A stretch of 64,000 nucleotides of DNA, taken from NCBI RefSeq assembly GCF_000210295.1, contig NC_026741.1:1984001-2048000 (forward strand). Reading direction: 5' to 3'. Below the pieces are notes generated by a model. It was not told the DNA's origin, made no database searches, and saw only the letters and a program-made list of their open reading frames with translations. The DNA comes from Trypanosoma brucei gambiense DAL972. Lineage: Eukaryota; Euglenozoa; Kinetoplastea; Trypanosomatida; Trypanosomatidae. The position numbers and the translations under genes are program-made. Positions 41,745 through 53,585 of this stretch are shown here, in pieces. The stretch's first letter is position 1; each line of letters opens with the position of its first letter.

Positions 41745-42778
41745 GTTGAGCGTCATTTGTTTCAAATGGCGTCTGTTTCTCTTCTTATAGATTGATTTCC
41801 CTATAGTTTTTTTTGTGTGTTTTGTGTTTAAGCTCCCACGTGCTCGATTTTATGTTGTTTTGTAGTTGATGTGAGGAGATGTAGTGAAGCAGTTGCAAGT
41901 GGGAGACGTGGGGGAGACCGATGAAATGATGGGTTTGTGTGAGCCAGTCATTTTAATATTTCTATTTTGGGAACTGAAGTGATCTCCATGGGTTATATTT
42001 CTTCAAAATAAGATTGCTGACGACGCCAAGTGGATAGAGGAATATCCAACTTAACTTGCTGTATAGTCGTTAGAGATTACTTTTGTCGTCGTTTTTGTTC
42101 CCCTTCCATCTCCTTGTAACCACGTTTTTTTTTTCTCGTTTTTAAAGATCATACTGCGGCGCCCTCGTTTTTGCACGCAACTTGCGTGTATTCCATCGGT
42201 TACCTCTGGGGTCGTTTGTCTAGCAGTACTTTTTTTTTTTTTCCACCGCCTGCTGATGTGTTCATGGTTGGGGCGGCGGGCATATGCGTGGCGCATTCTA
42301 GTTTTGACCATTGATGTACAATACAGGTGAATTGGTTGTGTTGGTGCATTTTGATTGCTATTGGTCTGTGTGTGTATACATATGGTATTGCTTAATGTTA
42401 CACGCTGAGTGGTGTGAGGCACTCCTGATTATTGATCCAATTGCTGCTGTCGCGTTTGCCTCTCGTATGCGTTTTTGTGTTTGTGTTTGTGTGTGTGTAC
42501 ACTGCCATTTGCGAAGTCCATCTTGTTGCTTGCAACAGGGCCACATTGTCGTCGTCTTAACGTCGCGAAGTTTTCAACCCCATCATTTTCTATACTGATA
42601 GCAGGCAAGGACGAAATTCCCTCAATAGAATCGACAGAACAAAGAAAGGTGTGTGTGTGTGTGTGTGTTTGTGTGCGCGCATTTATTGACAGAGGCTAAT
42701 CCGACAGATTATCTATCTTTTCCGTCATTATTATTATTATTATTACTATTATTGTCATTATTTTCGGAGCTATCCGTG
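41745..42778. other. Spacer between the two coiled-coil genes
   Basis: Presumed 3' and 5' UTRs, with two (GT)n tracts (about 42474-42498 and 42649-42676). Pyrimidine-rich (ATT)n at 42727-42764 followed by AG at 42768-42769 is a possible acceptor only 9 bases before the ATG at 42779; AGs at 42691-42704 are alternatives. Confidence 0.5.
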
Positions 42779-43699
42779 ATGCTCAGTTCCTTGGATCACA
42801 CGGCTACAGATGCCCTTCACAACTTCCAGGTTGCCCTGCGGCGCTCGCAGGAGGCTCTGCAACAGGAGGAGGCTCGTTTCAACCAACTCACACAAGCGAT
42901 TCATCAACAACAGGAAGTTAACAGTACACATCGTGAGTTTATTCGTGGGCAGCAGCAGCCGCGTCTCGACGCTCTCCATCGCGAAATCACTCGCCTTCGG
43001 TCGCTGCTCGATCAACAGCGGGAAGAGGCGGGATCTCAGCAGAGTCACCTTGAGGCAGTGCGGCGGCCGCGGCGTGAAGGTGAAGCGAGGGACCGGGAAC
43101 TACGTCGCAAAATTGAAGGACAGCGACGTGAATATTCACGACGTGCTGCGGCTGTGCAGGCTGCGTTATTGCAGTGGTGGAATCCGCAGAACAGTTTGGA
43201 GAATTTGTCTGCCGTTGCTGAGCAGCGAGTGTTGGAAGCTGAGGCGCTCCGGTGCCAAGTTGCGGGGTTGCAGACGAGGTTGCAGGACCTCACCGCAACG
43301 GTGGTGGGGGAGGCGAATCAAAACCGCAACAGTGCCGGAACTGACAGCGTAGAAAAGGAGAGTAACACTGACAATGTTGCAGGTAAGGGAGGCGAGGCAT
43401 CTGCCGAAGACCAATGCGATGGTGAAGGTTGTGTAGAGTCGCTTCGGCTGCGACTTCGGCAGCAGCAAGATCAACGTGAGGCTTTCGTGCAGAGCTCATC
43501 GGAGAACATATCTTTCCGCCGCAGAGTGTTACAGTCTCTTAAGGCGGACTTGCAGAAACTTTGTGCGGCGGTGGAAACTGCAGACGCCGCCCGACAGGAG
43601 GTGCAGCAGAAACTCCGTGGGGCATTGAATCAACAGAGTAACACCCGCGTGGTGTGCTGCCGGTGTGGACTAGATGTTGTTGGTTCGTTTGTTGCTTGA
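42779..43699 (+). CDS. Short coiled-coil protein with C-terminal CxxC
   Basis: 306 residues from ATG 42779. The frame can be extended 42 codons upstream, but that text (Cys/Val then poly-Leu) is translated (GT)n and (ATT)n microsatellite, so the internal ATG is chosen. Almost the whole protein is a Gln/Glu/Arg-rich coiled coil (about 10-180 and 215-285) with an acidic, Asn/Gly-rich break at about 185-215. It ends in VVCCRCGLDVVGSFVA, a lone Cys-x-x-Cys pair that could form half of a metal site or a dimeric zinc clasp. No family recognised. It follows the 38160 gene on the same strand; both could be cytoskeletal scaffold proteins, which is inference only. Confidence 0.75.
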   Translation: MLSSLDHTATDALHNFQVALRRSQEALQQEEARFNQLTQAIHQQQEVNSTHREFIRGQQQPRLDALHREITRLRSLLDQQREEAGSQQSHLEAVRRPRREGEARDRELRRKIEGQRREYSRRAAAVQAALLQWWNPQNSLENLSAVAEQRVLEAEALRCQVAGLQTRLQDLTATVVGEANQNRNSAGTDSVEKESNTDNVAGKGGEASAEDQCDGEGCVESLRLRLRQQQDQREAFVQSSSENISFRRRVLQSLKADLQKLCAAVETADAARQEVQQKLRGALNQQSNTRVVCCRCGLDVVGSFVA

Positions 43700-44663
43700 C
43701 AGCCCAGCATTTACCGCTGTTGCTGTTGTTCTGGGAGGTATGCTCACGATCCCACAGATGATCAAACCTGTCGTAACAGCTCGTTAACAATCGCAAAGGT
43801 TGCTCACGGTGACCCGTATATATGCTTTGTTTATCCGTTTGTGTAATACCCTTGTTATTTTCAATCCTTTTTAAGGGCCACTTCCTTTTCGTTCATTTTT
43901 GAGTATGTGCTAAAGCATGCGTGTGCAGTTTCTCCCTAATTCCTGGATCTAAACATTTTGTTTTCATTTGTTATTTTTACCGTTATTTTTGCTATTGTTT
44001 TACCTTACTATGCCTATGCACCCCATGCTCGGGTGCTCTTCCCTTTTGGTTAACACGCCGCTTAGTGCACGTATATGCGAGCGCGGACGCATACTCTACA
44101 TTTTCTTTCATTGTTCGTTTTCTCTGTTTTTGTTTTGTTTTTACCCTACTCCCTTAAGTCTCTGCATTCTGTGGGCCTTTCCCACGCAATTCCTTCCTTT
44201 CCCTTCATATCTATTTCCGTCTTCCATCTTCAATTTTCATTTTCATTTTTCTGTAACACAGTGTAAAGTATATATATATACATATATATATATACATACA
44301 TTTTCAGAGTGCATTCACTTGTTACATTGCGTGTTTATTAAGAGAAAAAAAAATTAAACCAAGAAGGGACAAAGAGTAAGGGAAAGAAGAAGTGCGTTCA
44401 GGACGTGAGTGAATACTTGGAACTTTAGAAGCAACTGCGACCCACCTTTGTGGTTCAGCGTCCGTTAGGGATTATTTCCACTCAGTAACCTATAGGAACA
44501 CAAGGAGAAGAAGCAGAGGATTCGGTACACGGCTGTCAGACTACATCAGTGAAGCGGGAAGAAGTGTGTGTGTGAGGAAAAAAACAAAGCGACTTGTTTA
44601 CTTCATTTTCCCTCTTTTTGCAACTTATATTGAGCGACAGGGGATACTACCAGGCCAGCCATT
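43700..44663. other. Spacer before the cold-shock-domain gene
   Basis: T-rich presumed UTR with a TATATA run at about 44269-44295. A pyrimidine tract at about 44598-44620 precedes AG at 44633-44634 and 44639-44640, candidate acceptors 24-30 bases before the ATG at 44664. Confidence 0.5.
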
Positions 44664-46178
44664 ATGCTTTTTCACACGACACCATGCAGTGTCAACGGCG
44701 TGCCGTTAGTTTCATTTAATGCCGTTGCCCCCTTCAACGCTTCGATGGGCGGCCCTCCTGTGGCGACTCCGCCGGGTCAACGGACATTAACGACATTTTA
44801 TTCAGATCCCACGGCGTCGTGGCAAGCCGCGGTTCCGCTCGGTAAGATAGCCTCACCGCCGCCGCCCTCGCGCGGATCCGCAGCTTCGACCCCACCGAGC
44901 CTCACCGGCAGCAGCCCCAGCGTCCAACACTCCAGCCCCAACAGTCAACTCGGGTTTCGTGGCCACAGTGGCATAATTATCACCAGCGGTGGTGGTGGTA
45001 ACGTGCATCAGTTCCATCCCCACCCTCAACAACATCCCACAATGAGTGGGAACAGCAGTATTAACAGTACCAGCAATATGAGCCCATTGCCACCGGGTGC
45101 CATGCCAGCGTGTGCTTGGAATCTTTCCATGTCGCCACCGCCGCCCTCTTCACAGCCAATTTATGTTGTTCTGCCACATGGTCCGGCACCAACAGCAGGA
45201 GGGCCGATGCCTCCCGGAGCGGCGTTGACAGCAGCGCGAGCCCCGTCATCTTTGCCCACTACTTTGCCATCCCGCCGCGGAAACGGAATGATGTATCAAC
45301 TTGGGGAGTGGTATGAGGGAGTCGTAAAGCGGTACAACCCGATGCGTGGCTTCGGTTTCCTTACGGCAACACATCATCTGCAGGTCATCCCGCCCGATGT
45401 GGATAACAGGGCGGGATCTGTGAGTGATGCTGATGGCCAAAACTCGCAACAAACCGCATCACCACCCCAAGCCACATTACTGAGGACGCCCGTAACGGTC
45501 GGTGATGTGTTCGTGCACCAGTCATACATCCGAATGCAGGGGTTCCGTGCGCTCAGCACTGGTGACCGTGTTGCCTTCCGTGTTGGGAAACTTCCTGGTA
45601 AGGATGCGAATCAGGCTGTTTCAGTTCAATTACTATCCACGGCTAAGCCGGCAACTGGTGCAACTCCAACAGAGGAGGAGGAAGAGGACGTGCAGGGATC
45701 ATCATCGACAACAGCCACGACAGTTTTGTCAGGGTTTTCCCTCACGCAGCACTCATCTAAGGATCATGAGGGTGATGCGCAAAATAGTGCCCCTGGCGCT
45801 ACGGAGCATGATGTTACTGATGAGAGCGTCACACATTCCGACATTACAGTGGAGCGACTTCTTGCACACATTACCAGGCATGCGATTCCCTCTTCTGTCG
45901 CATCAACTGCGGAGCCCCTCGACGGCACAGACGCTACGAATGATGACAATATTGGGGGAAATGACAATATGAAATGTTCCCGTGACGGATGGGTTGAAGA
46001 TGCGCCAACTCAGCGCCGCCACCTTCCATTTTGCCCTCGCCTGGAAGAAGTCGCCGCAGCTCTTGAGGCCACTGATTTTCTTGGGGAAGCCGAACTGACA
46101 TCACCGCCTGCTCAATGGGGTTTATTGTCGCCAAGTACCGACGCTCGGGGGCTCTTTGGTGGATTTGATGGGAAATGA
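44664..46178 (+). CDS. Cold-shock-domain RNA-binding protein with loop insertion
   Basis: 504 residues. The N-terminal 210 are Pro/Ser/Gly/Thr-rich with His and Asn stretches, as in many trypanosome RNA-binding proteins. The cold-shock domain spans about 214-325: GEWYEGVVKRYNPMRGFGFL (strand 1 and RNP1, K/R-G-F-G-F), DVFVHQSYIRMQGFRALSTG (RNP2, V-F-V-H), DRVAFRVG and AVSVQLLS. A canonical CSD is about 65-70 residues; here roughly 35-40 extra Ser/Gln-rich residues separate RNP1 and RNP2 strands. The C-terminal third is acidic (TEEEEEDV) and Asp/Asn-rich, with a short conserved-looking helix LEEVAAALEATDFLGEAE near the end. It likely binds single-stranded RNA and acts in post-transcriptional control, the main level of regulation in trypanosomes. 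Confidence 0.85.
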   Translation: MLFHTTPCSVNGVPLVSFNAVAPFNASMGGPPVATPPGQRTLTTFYSDPTASWQAAVPLGKIASPPPPSRGSAASTPPSLTGSSPSVQHSSPNSQLGFRGHSGIIITSGGGGNVHQFHPHPQQHPTMSGNSSINSTSNMSPLPPGAMPACAWNLSMSPPPPSSQPIYVVLPHGPAPTAGGPMPPGAALTAARAPSSLPTTLPSRRGNGMMYQLGEWYEGVVKRYNPMRGFGFLTATHHLQVIPPDVDNRAGSVSDADGQNSQQTASPPQATLLRTPVTVGDVFVHQSYIRMQGFRALSTGDRVAFRVGKLPGKDANQAVSVQLLSTAKPATGATPTEEEEEDVQGSSSTTATTVLSGFSLTQHSSKDHEGDAQNSAPGATEHDVTDESVTHSDITVERLLAHITRHAIPSSVASTAEPLDGTDATNDDNIGGNDNMKCSRDGWVEDAPTQRRHLPFCPRLEEVAAALEATDFLGEAELTSPPAQWGLLSPSTDARGLFGGFDGK

Positions 46179-47814
46179 GTGAGTTTCCTCTTCAACCTCG
46201 ATCCTTATTTTGTCTGTGTTTTGTTTTTTTTGTTTTTTTTGTTTTTTTTGTTTTTTCCTTCTTTTTTCCTTTTTTTTGTTTTTTTTTGTTTTTCGTGTCT
46301 TTCTTTCTTTGATTATATATCCTTCTTTCACTCTGTCATTACTTTTTGTTTTTTTTTGATTCTTTTTCTTTTTGGCTTCCCTGCGTTGTCGTTAAATCAG
46401 GTTTGCGTGTTTGTGTATTACCTTCATTTCTTTTGCTGTTTTGTTTTGTTTTTTGTTTTTTGTTTTTCACGATTATCACCGTTCCTTTCCCGTAGTTTCG
46501 CAGCAGCGTCTCTGCATTGCTCCCACGGGGTGAACATCATTGCGCAGTCACGCTACTGCTTTGTGTATCCAAAGAGAAAAAAAAATCTTTTTTCTTCTTA
46601 TTTATTTATTGCACCGTGAAGGGCTCCTTATGAGTTTTCCCCACGGCATTGAGTCAGTTTATGTAAAACACCCCCCTCCAAAAAAAAAAAACAAAAGAAG
46701 AAAAAAAGAAAAGAAAATGAAATGAAAACAAATAAACGAAAAAAAAAAAGCAACAACAACAACAGCAACGACAGAGGGAAAAGTGCGAACGAAAGAGCGA
46801 TATGAGAATGGATGAGGAAAAAGAAAAAAGGAGGAAAAGAAAAAAGGAGGAAGGAACAAAACACGATGAAAATATGTGTTTTTTTTTGGTTTCCTCTACT
46901 TTTCCCCCTTCCTTCCTTTATTTTTTCTCATTTTTCTTTTTCCTTTCATCTTTTTTTTTATTTAATTTAAAACAAGAAAAAAAAACAAATGAAATATCAA
47001 ATGCGTACGAAAAAGAGAAAAAAAAAGCAAAATGGAAAAAGGTAAAAGGATGAGGGAAGTGAATAAGAAAGAGGGATGGAGGGAGGAGGAGGAGGAGGAG
47101 GCGAAAGGAGCAAAAAAAAAAAAGAAAAAAAAGAAAAAGAAAAGGGGAAATAAAATGAGGTGTGAATTTGACATGAATTTTATATATTTTTTCTTTCTCT
47201 CTTTCTCTCTTTCTCTCTTCTCTCTCTCCTCTTTTTTTTTTTCGTACTTTTGTTTCTTTTTCCTGTTTTTTTTTGTTTCTTCATGTTTTATCTTCACGTT
47301 ATCCATTTTTACCCATTTTATCCACTTATCCTTTTTTTTGTTTTACCCATTTTTACCCATTTGCCTCTTTTTTTTCTTTCTATTTTGGTTTTGGAGTGTT
47401 GTCGCCCGTTGTTTTCTTTTTCTTTTTCTTTTTTTGTTTTTGTTTGTTTTTGATTTTCCCTCCTTTTCCTTAACTAATTTCCTTTCCCCCCACCTCTTTT
47501 TTTTATTTTTATTTTTATTTGCTTAACTTTTGAGATTCCCAGACCCTTCCCTCTTTTCCTCATTTATAATTATATTATAATTATCTCTCTGTGTGTGTGT
47601 GTGTTTTTCTTTTTTTTTTTTTTGTGTTTTGCTTGATTTTTGGTTGGGGCTCTTAATTTAAAATGTTTGATTTGATTGAATGAAACCGCGTCCGTTCCTG
47701 TTCGCGTTTTTGCGTTTTTGCGTGTTTGTGTGAGATAAAAGGAGAGGGGTAACAAAAAAAAAATAATAATAATTAAATATAAATATAAATATATACATTA
47801 AAAAGAAGAGAAAA

Positions 47815-47850
47815 AGTGAGTGGAGTGAGTGGAGTGAGTGGAGTGAGTGA
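47815..47850 (+). repeat. GAGTGAGTG minisatellite, about 4 copies
   Basis: Nine-base unit repeated head to tail about four times in the gene-free block. Confidence 0.8.
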
Positions 47851-48862
47851 AACAAAGCCGCCAAGTGCGCCCGTTTTTTTTGTTTTTTTTGTTTTGTTTC
47901 GGTGAGACGGGGAAGGGGGGAAAAAAAAAGGAAGGAAGAAAGGAAGAGAGACACAAACACACACACAAACACACACACATCCAGAAAAAAAAACAAAATG
48001 AAATGAGATGTATTATTATGGGGGCGGGAGGGGGTGTGGGATGGAGATATATGACCACTAATATAAATGATATTGTAAATATAAATAAATAAATACATAT
48101 ATGTATTTTTATTTATATATATATATATATATTTATATATATTTATATATATTTGTATGTATTTGTATGTATTTATATTTATAATATATGCGTGTGCGTG
48201 TGTGTGTGTGTGTCTGTGAATCACAAATGAAAAAATAAGTTAAGTGGATAAGAGAAAAGAGAAAAGAGAAAAGAGAAAAAAAAAGTAAAGCAAAAGGTGA
48301 CAAAAAAAAACGGTGAGAAATCAGTTGAGCACCGCCTAACCCTAACCTTTTCTTTTATTTTTATTTTCACTTTTTATTTTCTTCCTCCCTCTCGTGTTGT
48401 TTATTAGTTTTTCCATCGGTCTTTTTTTTTTTGTTTCTTTTTTTTGTTTCCTCATCCATGTTGTTGTGTATTTTGTGGTATTATTGAAAAGGCGTCAAAT
48501 GTAACGGAAAGACATACGCAAGAAAGAAAGGAAAACAAAAAAAGAAAAGAAGGTGAGGGGAAACAACAACAAAAAAAGAAAAACAACACCGACAACAACA
48601 ACAAAAAAAGAAAAGAAAAGAAGATAAAAGAAAGGGATGAAATTTCCACCTATCGGTTATATACTCATCCCTGGATTTAAGTTAGGTTAAGTTAAGTTGT
48701 GTTGTGTTGTGTTGTGCTGTTTTCTTTCCTTTCTTTCCTTTCTTTGTTTTTTCCTTTTGATTTGATTTCAATTAGTTGATTTTGCTCCTTTGTTTAAAAA
48801 ACAAACAAAGAATACTCCATTTGTTACTACTATCATAATGATTACTATCATTATGATTATTG

Positions 48863-48892
48863 TTACTGTTACTGTTACTGTTACTGTTACTG
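48863..48892 (+). repeat. TTACTG hexanucleotide repeat, 5 copies
   Basis: Five exact copies of TTACTG flanked by (ATT)n-type sequence. Confidence 0.85.
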
Positions 48893-49706
48893 TTATTATT
48901 ATTGTTATTCTCTTCCTTCTCTTCTTGTTGCTTTTGTATCAATTGTATTGCGTCGTTGCAGCGCTACTGGCGGTCATGTCATTGAAAACGCCACCGCCAC
49001 CACATACCCCTCCCCTCCCCCCAAACAAAAACAAAAACAAAATTAAATATTTATGAAAAAAAAAATTATATATATGTATATGTATATATATATATAATTG
49101 TATATGAAATATGACACAAAATGATATAAACCAACATCAGCATCAACAAACCAAACCAAAACAAACACTCACAAAAAAGAAAAAAAATGTTACACACGCG
49201 CGCACACGTAAGAAAAGGGGGCAAAAAGAAAAAAAAAAGGAAGAAAGAAACGAAAGAAGGAATCATTTGAATGATGAGAAAAGTTGGTTTAAAAGATTAT
49301 AAAATATATATGTATAATAGCAGTGTGTAGTGATGTTTTGTTTTGTTTTGTTTTGTTTGTTTTTTTTTGTTTTTTTTTTGGTTTTGAAGAGAAGAGAAGA
49401 GGAGGAAGAGAAGAAAAAGAGAGAAGGGGGAAAAAAGAGGGAAAAGGAAGAAAGAGAGAAAAGAAAGAAAGGGAAAAGAAAAAAAAACCCGAATGGTGTG
49501 AAGGTTGGCATCGGTTCTGTAATTAAATGTAAAGTCAAAAAAAAAACGCAACAAATATGACGCTTGCGCAAACGATCGCTTTTTATTACAATTGTTTTTT
49601 GTTTTTGTTATCGTTATTGTTATCAGCAGCAGCACCAAATGTTAAATTGAGTGTTTTATGTTATTTTAGTTTCTCTTTTGTTTTGAAATATACAAAAAAA
49701 ATATAC

Positions 49707-49744
<38 letters not shown>
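49707..49744. repeat. (TA)n tract
   Basis: About 18 uninterrupted TA dinucleotides; able to extrude as a hairpin and expected to be unstable. Confidence 0.85.
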
Positions 49745-49750
<6 letters not shown>

Positions 49751-50246
49751 ATATGTGAAAATAAGAGAGAAAGGGAAAAAAAAATGGGGCGCACACAAAG
49801 GGAAGAGAGAGAGAATTAAAGAGAAGAAAAAAAAAGAGATATAAAAGTGTGAAAAAAAGAGAAATCCCCCCCCGCCCGAGGGGAAGGGAAAGAACACACT
49901 CTGTGCAAAAAAAAACACGTGTGATATATTTTCACCACTATAATTATTAGTGCCCTCGTCATCATCATCTAAACCACTTATATTTATATGCGCTTATGGG
50001 GATAGTGTCACTATTATTATCACCATTATTATTAGTGTAGTGATATTAGGGAGGGGGCACACAAGAGGAGAGAAATCACACACGAGATTTTATGTGATAG
50101 CGCCTCTTTTTCCCCTTTTTTTCCCCACTCTCCCCCCTTTCCCCGTGGTCTCTGTCTCCTCTGCGCCTTTAAAAAAAAAAAAAGAAAATTCTCTCTCTTT
50201 CTCCTTCTCCTTCTCCTTCTCCTTCTCCTCCCTCTCTCTTTTTGTG

Positions 50247-50346
50247 NNNNNNNNNNNNNNNNNNNNNNNNNNNNNNNNNNNNNNNNNNNNNNNNNNNNNN
50301 NNNNNNNNNNNNNNNNNNNNNNNNNNNNNNNNNNNNNNNNNNNNNN
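50247..50346. other. Assembly gap (100 N)
   Basis: One hundred N characters between a CTTCTC-rich and a purine-rich stretch, inside simple sequence that is hard to assemble. Confidence 0.99.
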
Positions 50347-50373
50347 AAAAAGAAAATGAGAAATAATAAAAAC

Positions 50374-50422
<49 letters not shown>
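50374..50422 (+). repeat. (AAT)n microsatellite beside the N gap
   Basis: About 16 uninterrupted AAT/TAA units. Confidence 0.9.
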
Positions 50423-50428
<6 letters not shown>

Positions 50429-53400
50429 GTTAGGTGGACGCTGTTTAGTAAACGGTTGAAATGTGGAGCCATTACGGAGTTGTGACAAAAATGTCGTTTT
50501 TTTTTTTTGCTTTTGTTTATGAAGAGATTGGATTGACGAAACAATTTAACTTTTACACGAGGAAAAAAAAAGAAAAAGAATAAAAGTTATTGTTGAGAAA
50601 TGAAATTTGAAAGGAGCAGAAACGCTCAAACAATCCAACAAATGCGGACAAAAGAAAAAAAAAAAGAAAGAGAAAGAGAAATAAGCTAAAACAACAAACA
50701 TGTACAAATTATCATGTATAAACACATGCATGCACATATGTTTTTATATGGACATAAATAAATAAATAAATAATATTATTCATATATTCATATATATATA
50801 TATATATTCATATATATGTTTTGTTTATTTCATTAATTATATTATACTAATTATATTGTATTACACAAACGTACACTGGCGCACACACCTTTTATGGTTT
50901 CTTTTCCTTTTTTCTTTATTATTATTATTATTATCCTTCTTTTTGTAAACTGAATCCATTTTGCCTTTCTTTGATTCACTTTTTCTTTTGTTTTTCTTTT
51001 CCAATTCAATTTTCTCGATATTTCTATTGATGCATTTACGTTTTGAGGATCTGTGTTAATAAAAGTACATGCACGAACACACACACAAAAAAAAAGAGAG
51101 AAAAAAGAAAAAAAAAGTGGGTATGAAAAAAGAAAAAAAAAAGGAATTCATCCAGACTGACAAGTGCACCATCATTTTATAATTATTTAAAATCCGTCAT
51201 TTATCCCATTTGTTGTAATTTCAAATATTAAAAAAAATATTTATAAAAGAAAACGAAACACGAAAACAAAAGGTTGTGGGAGAAGAGGATTAATGAAAGA
51301 GGAAAGAAAGAAAAAAAAACTAGAAAAAAAAAAGAAGATAAAATAAAATGAAATAATTAAAATAAAAAATAAAGACAAAAAACGGAACCAGAGAAGACAC
51401 AAGTGTCATTTCATGCGTATTTTTTTTTAAAAAAATATTCCAACTTCCTCTTACTTTAAAAATTACGGATCCTTTTTTTTTTCTTCTTTCGCTTACTTTT
51501 TTGTTTTCCGCCCGCCCAACATAATATTAACTTCAACATTAGCGACTTCCATTGTTGTTATTATTATTATTACTATTATTATTATTATCATTATTATTAT
51601 TATTAAAAATATTAAGTTTTAATAATACAAATATTATTATTATTATTATCATTTATATTCCTCATGTTCATTTTTTCCCCCTTCTTTTTGTGTACTGTCG
51701 CTGTGTTTCCTTTTCTTTTTTCTTTTTTCTTTTTTTTCTTTTTTCGTTTACCTTTTCCCCGATAGTGAATGATTATGTTCATCATTTTCATTCATTTATT
51801 CATGAATTGTGATTATTATTATTATGATTATTTTTGTTGTTTTTGTTGTAATAAATGACTTTTTTTTTTATTTCATGTTTGTTGTGTTATGGCTCTATCC
51901 GATCCGAATAACGTGAGGAATTTCGAGACAAAAATGTGAGAGAGAAAAAGAAAAAAGAAAAAAAAAGCGATGAAATGCTGCATTGGAAGTTTTGCTTCTG
52001 CTTTTTTTTTTCTTTTATTTTCTAAAGAAGTGAACAAACGAAAAAAAAAAAGGAGAGGATACAAAGTCAGCCGGAATTATGAGGAGGAAAAAAAACTACC
52101 ATGAATTCGTTTTGCATTCTAGCAACAGCAAAATAAAAATAAAAATAAATTTATTTCATAAATAAATAAATAAATGTCATGCGTGTGTGGTATTGCTCTT
52201 ATATTACTTCCCAGTGCATATTTACCAACCACCACACAAATGCACGTATTTTTGGTCCCTTCATTTTGTTCTTTGTTTTTTTTTTGTGTTTTTAAATTAT
52301 TTTGTTGCCTTTCAACGAGCGATGACAGAAGGGGAAGGAGAAATAAGAGGAGCAACTGTTATTTATCCCCAACACGTGTTTGTTGTTGTTTTGTTTTTAA
52401 AAATATATTTACATATATATTGTTCCTTCCTGTCGTAATGCGTTGTCATGAACCTTTTTTTTGTTTTTTGTTGTTTTATTTTTCCCCTTCGTATGTGTGT
52501 TTGTGTTTGCTTGTGTCTTTCCGTCTATTCATTCTTTTTCTTATTTCCATTTTTTGTTTATTTTATACAACTTCCGCTCTGACGTGAAGGGACTTGAGCT
52601 TCCACATGCGCATGCATTTTTTTTATTTTTATTTTTATTTTCGTTATTTTTATTTTTATTATTGCTGTTGTTGTTGTTGCTACCACTTCCGATTCTGCCG
52701 CTGAGTGTCTTTTTTTTTTTTTTACTTCTTTTTTTTTTCCCTTACGTGTGCGTGTGATTTTACTCGTGCGTAAATGAGGCTCCATTTGTTTTTTCCCTCC
52801 TCATTTTTACGTTTTACTTCTTTACTTGCTTTTTTTTTTCTACCACTGACTTTAATTTTAATTTTTCTTTTTTTTCTTTTGGTGTGTGTGTCTTCTTTTT
52901 TCTTTGTTTTTAATTGAATATCGTCCCACTTTGTTTTTTTGTTTTGTTACTTCTAATTTTTCCTTTCCTTTTCTTTTTTGTTTAACCCCAACGGCAAGAC
53001 GGACTTTTCTCGTTTTTTTCTTTTTAAATTTTGGTTCTGTACGGCCTCGTCCATTTTCCTCGCGATTTGTTTTTTTTGTTTTTTGTTTCCCACTATGCTC
53101 ATACCGGTTTTGCTGTTATTGCCATTATGATTATTATTTTTGTTCCATTGGTCAAAATATTTCTCAACTTTTCTTCTTTTTTTTACTTTACTTTACTTTT
53201 TGTTTTGAGTGTTGCGACCAAAAATTCCATGCGGCCCCCCTCATCATCTTCTGTTTTGTTTTGTTTTTTGTTTTATTTTATTTGTTTTCAACTCAATTTA
53301 CTGCAGGTTTTCTTTTTTGTTATTGCAGTGGAGAAATCTTTTGATATCTCAACTTACAGCAGCTCTCATTTTCTACCATTTAAATTCTTTTCACCTTTTC

Positions 53401-53585
53401 TCCCGTTTGTGTTTCTTCTTTTTTTCTTTTTTCGTTGAATTTTTAAATCTTCTGTTACCTTCCATTTCATTAGCGTAGCAGATATCCATACGTATACATA
53501 ACAAACGTGTATATCTGCAACGGTGTAGGTTTGCTATTTGCCGTGTTTGTGTGTGTTGGTTATTAGTTCCCGACTGTTACACATT

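Larger units (their letters stand above)
46179..53585. other. 7.4-kb gene-free block of alternating purine- and pyrimidine-rich simple sequence
   Basis: The + strand alternates between T/C-rich blocks (46190-46490, 46880-46960, 47180-47540, 52400-53460) and A/G-rich blocks (46680-46870, 46970-47170, 49380-49490, 51290-51380). It also holds (TA)n, (ATT)n and (AAT)n runs and a 100-N gap. All long frames in it are homopolymer-like (poly-Phe, Lys/Glu or Leu) and run on both strands. No RNA gene could be recognised. Candidate acceptor for the next gene: AG at 53472-53473 after the T/C-rich stretch. Confidence 0.6.

Noticed and set aside
42653..42778. Upstream extension of the 42779 gene (Cys/Val then poly-Leu), which would look like a signal peptide
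   Set aside because: It is translated (GT)n and (ATT)n microsatellite before the likely splice acceptor; the ATG at 42779 is the sensible start.
47658..48224. 188-codon minus frame with Ile/Tyr and Phe/Leu runs
   Set aside because: Direct translation of TA, CA and AAAG repeats.
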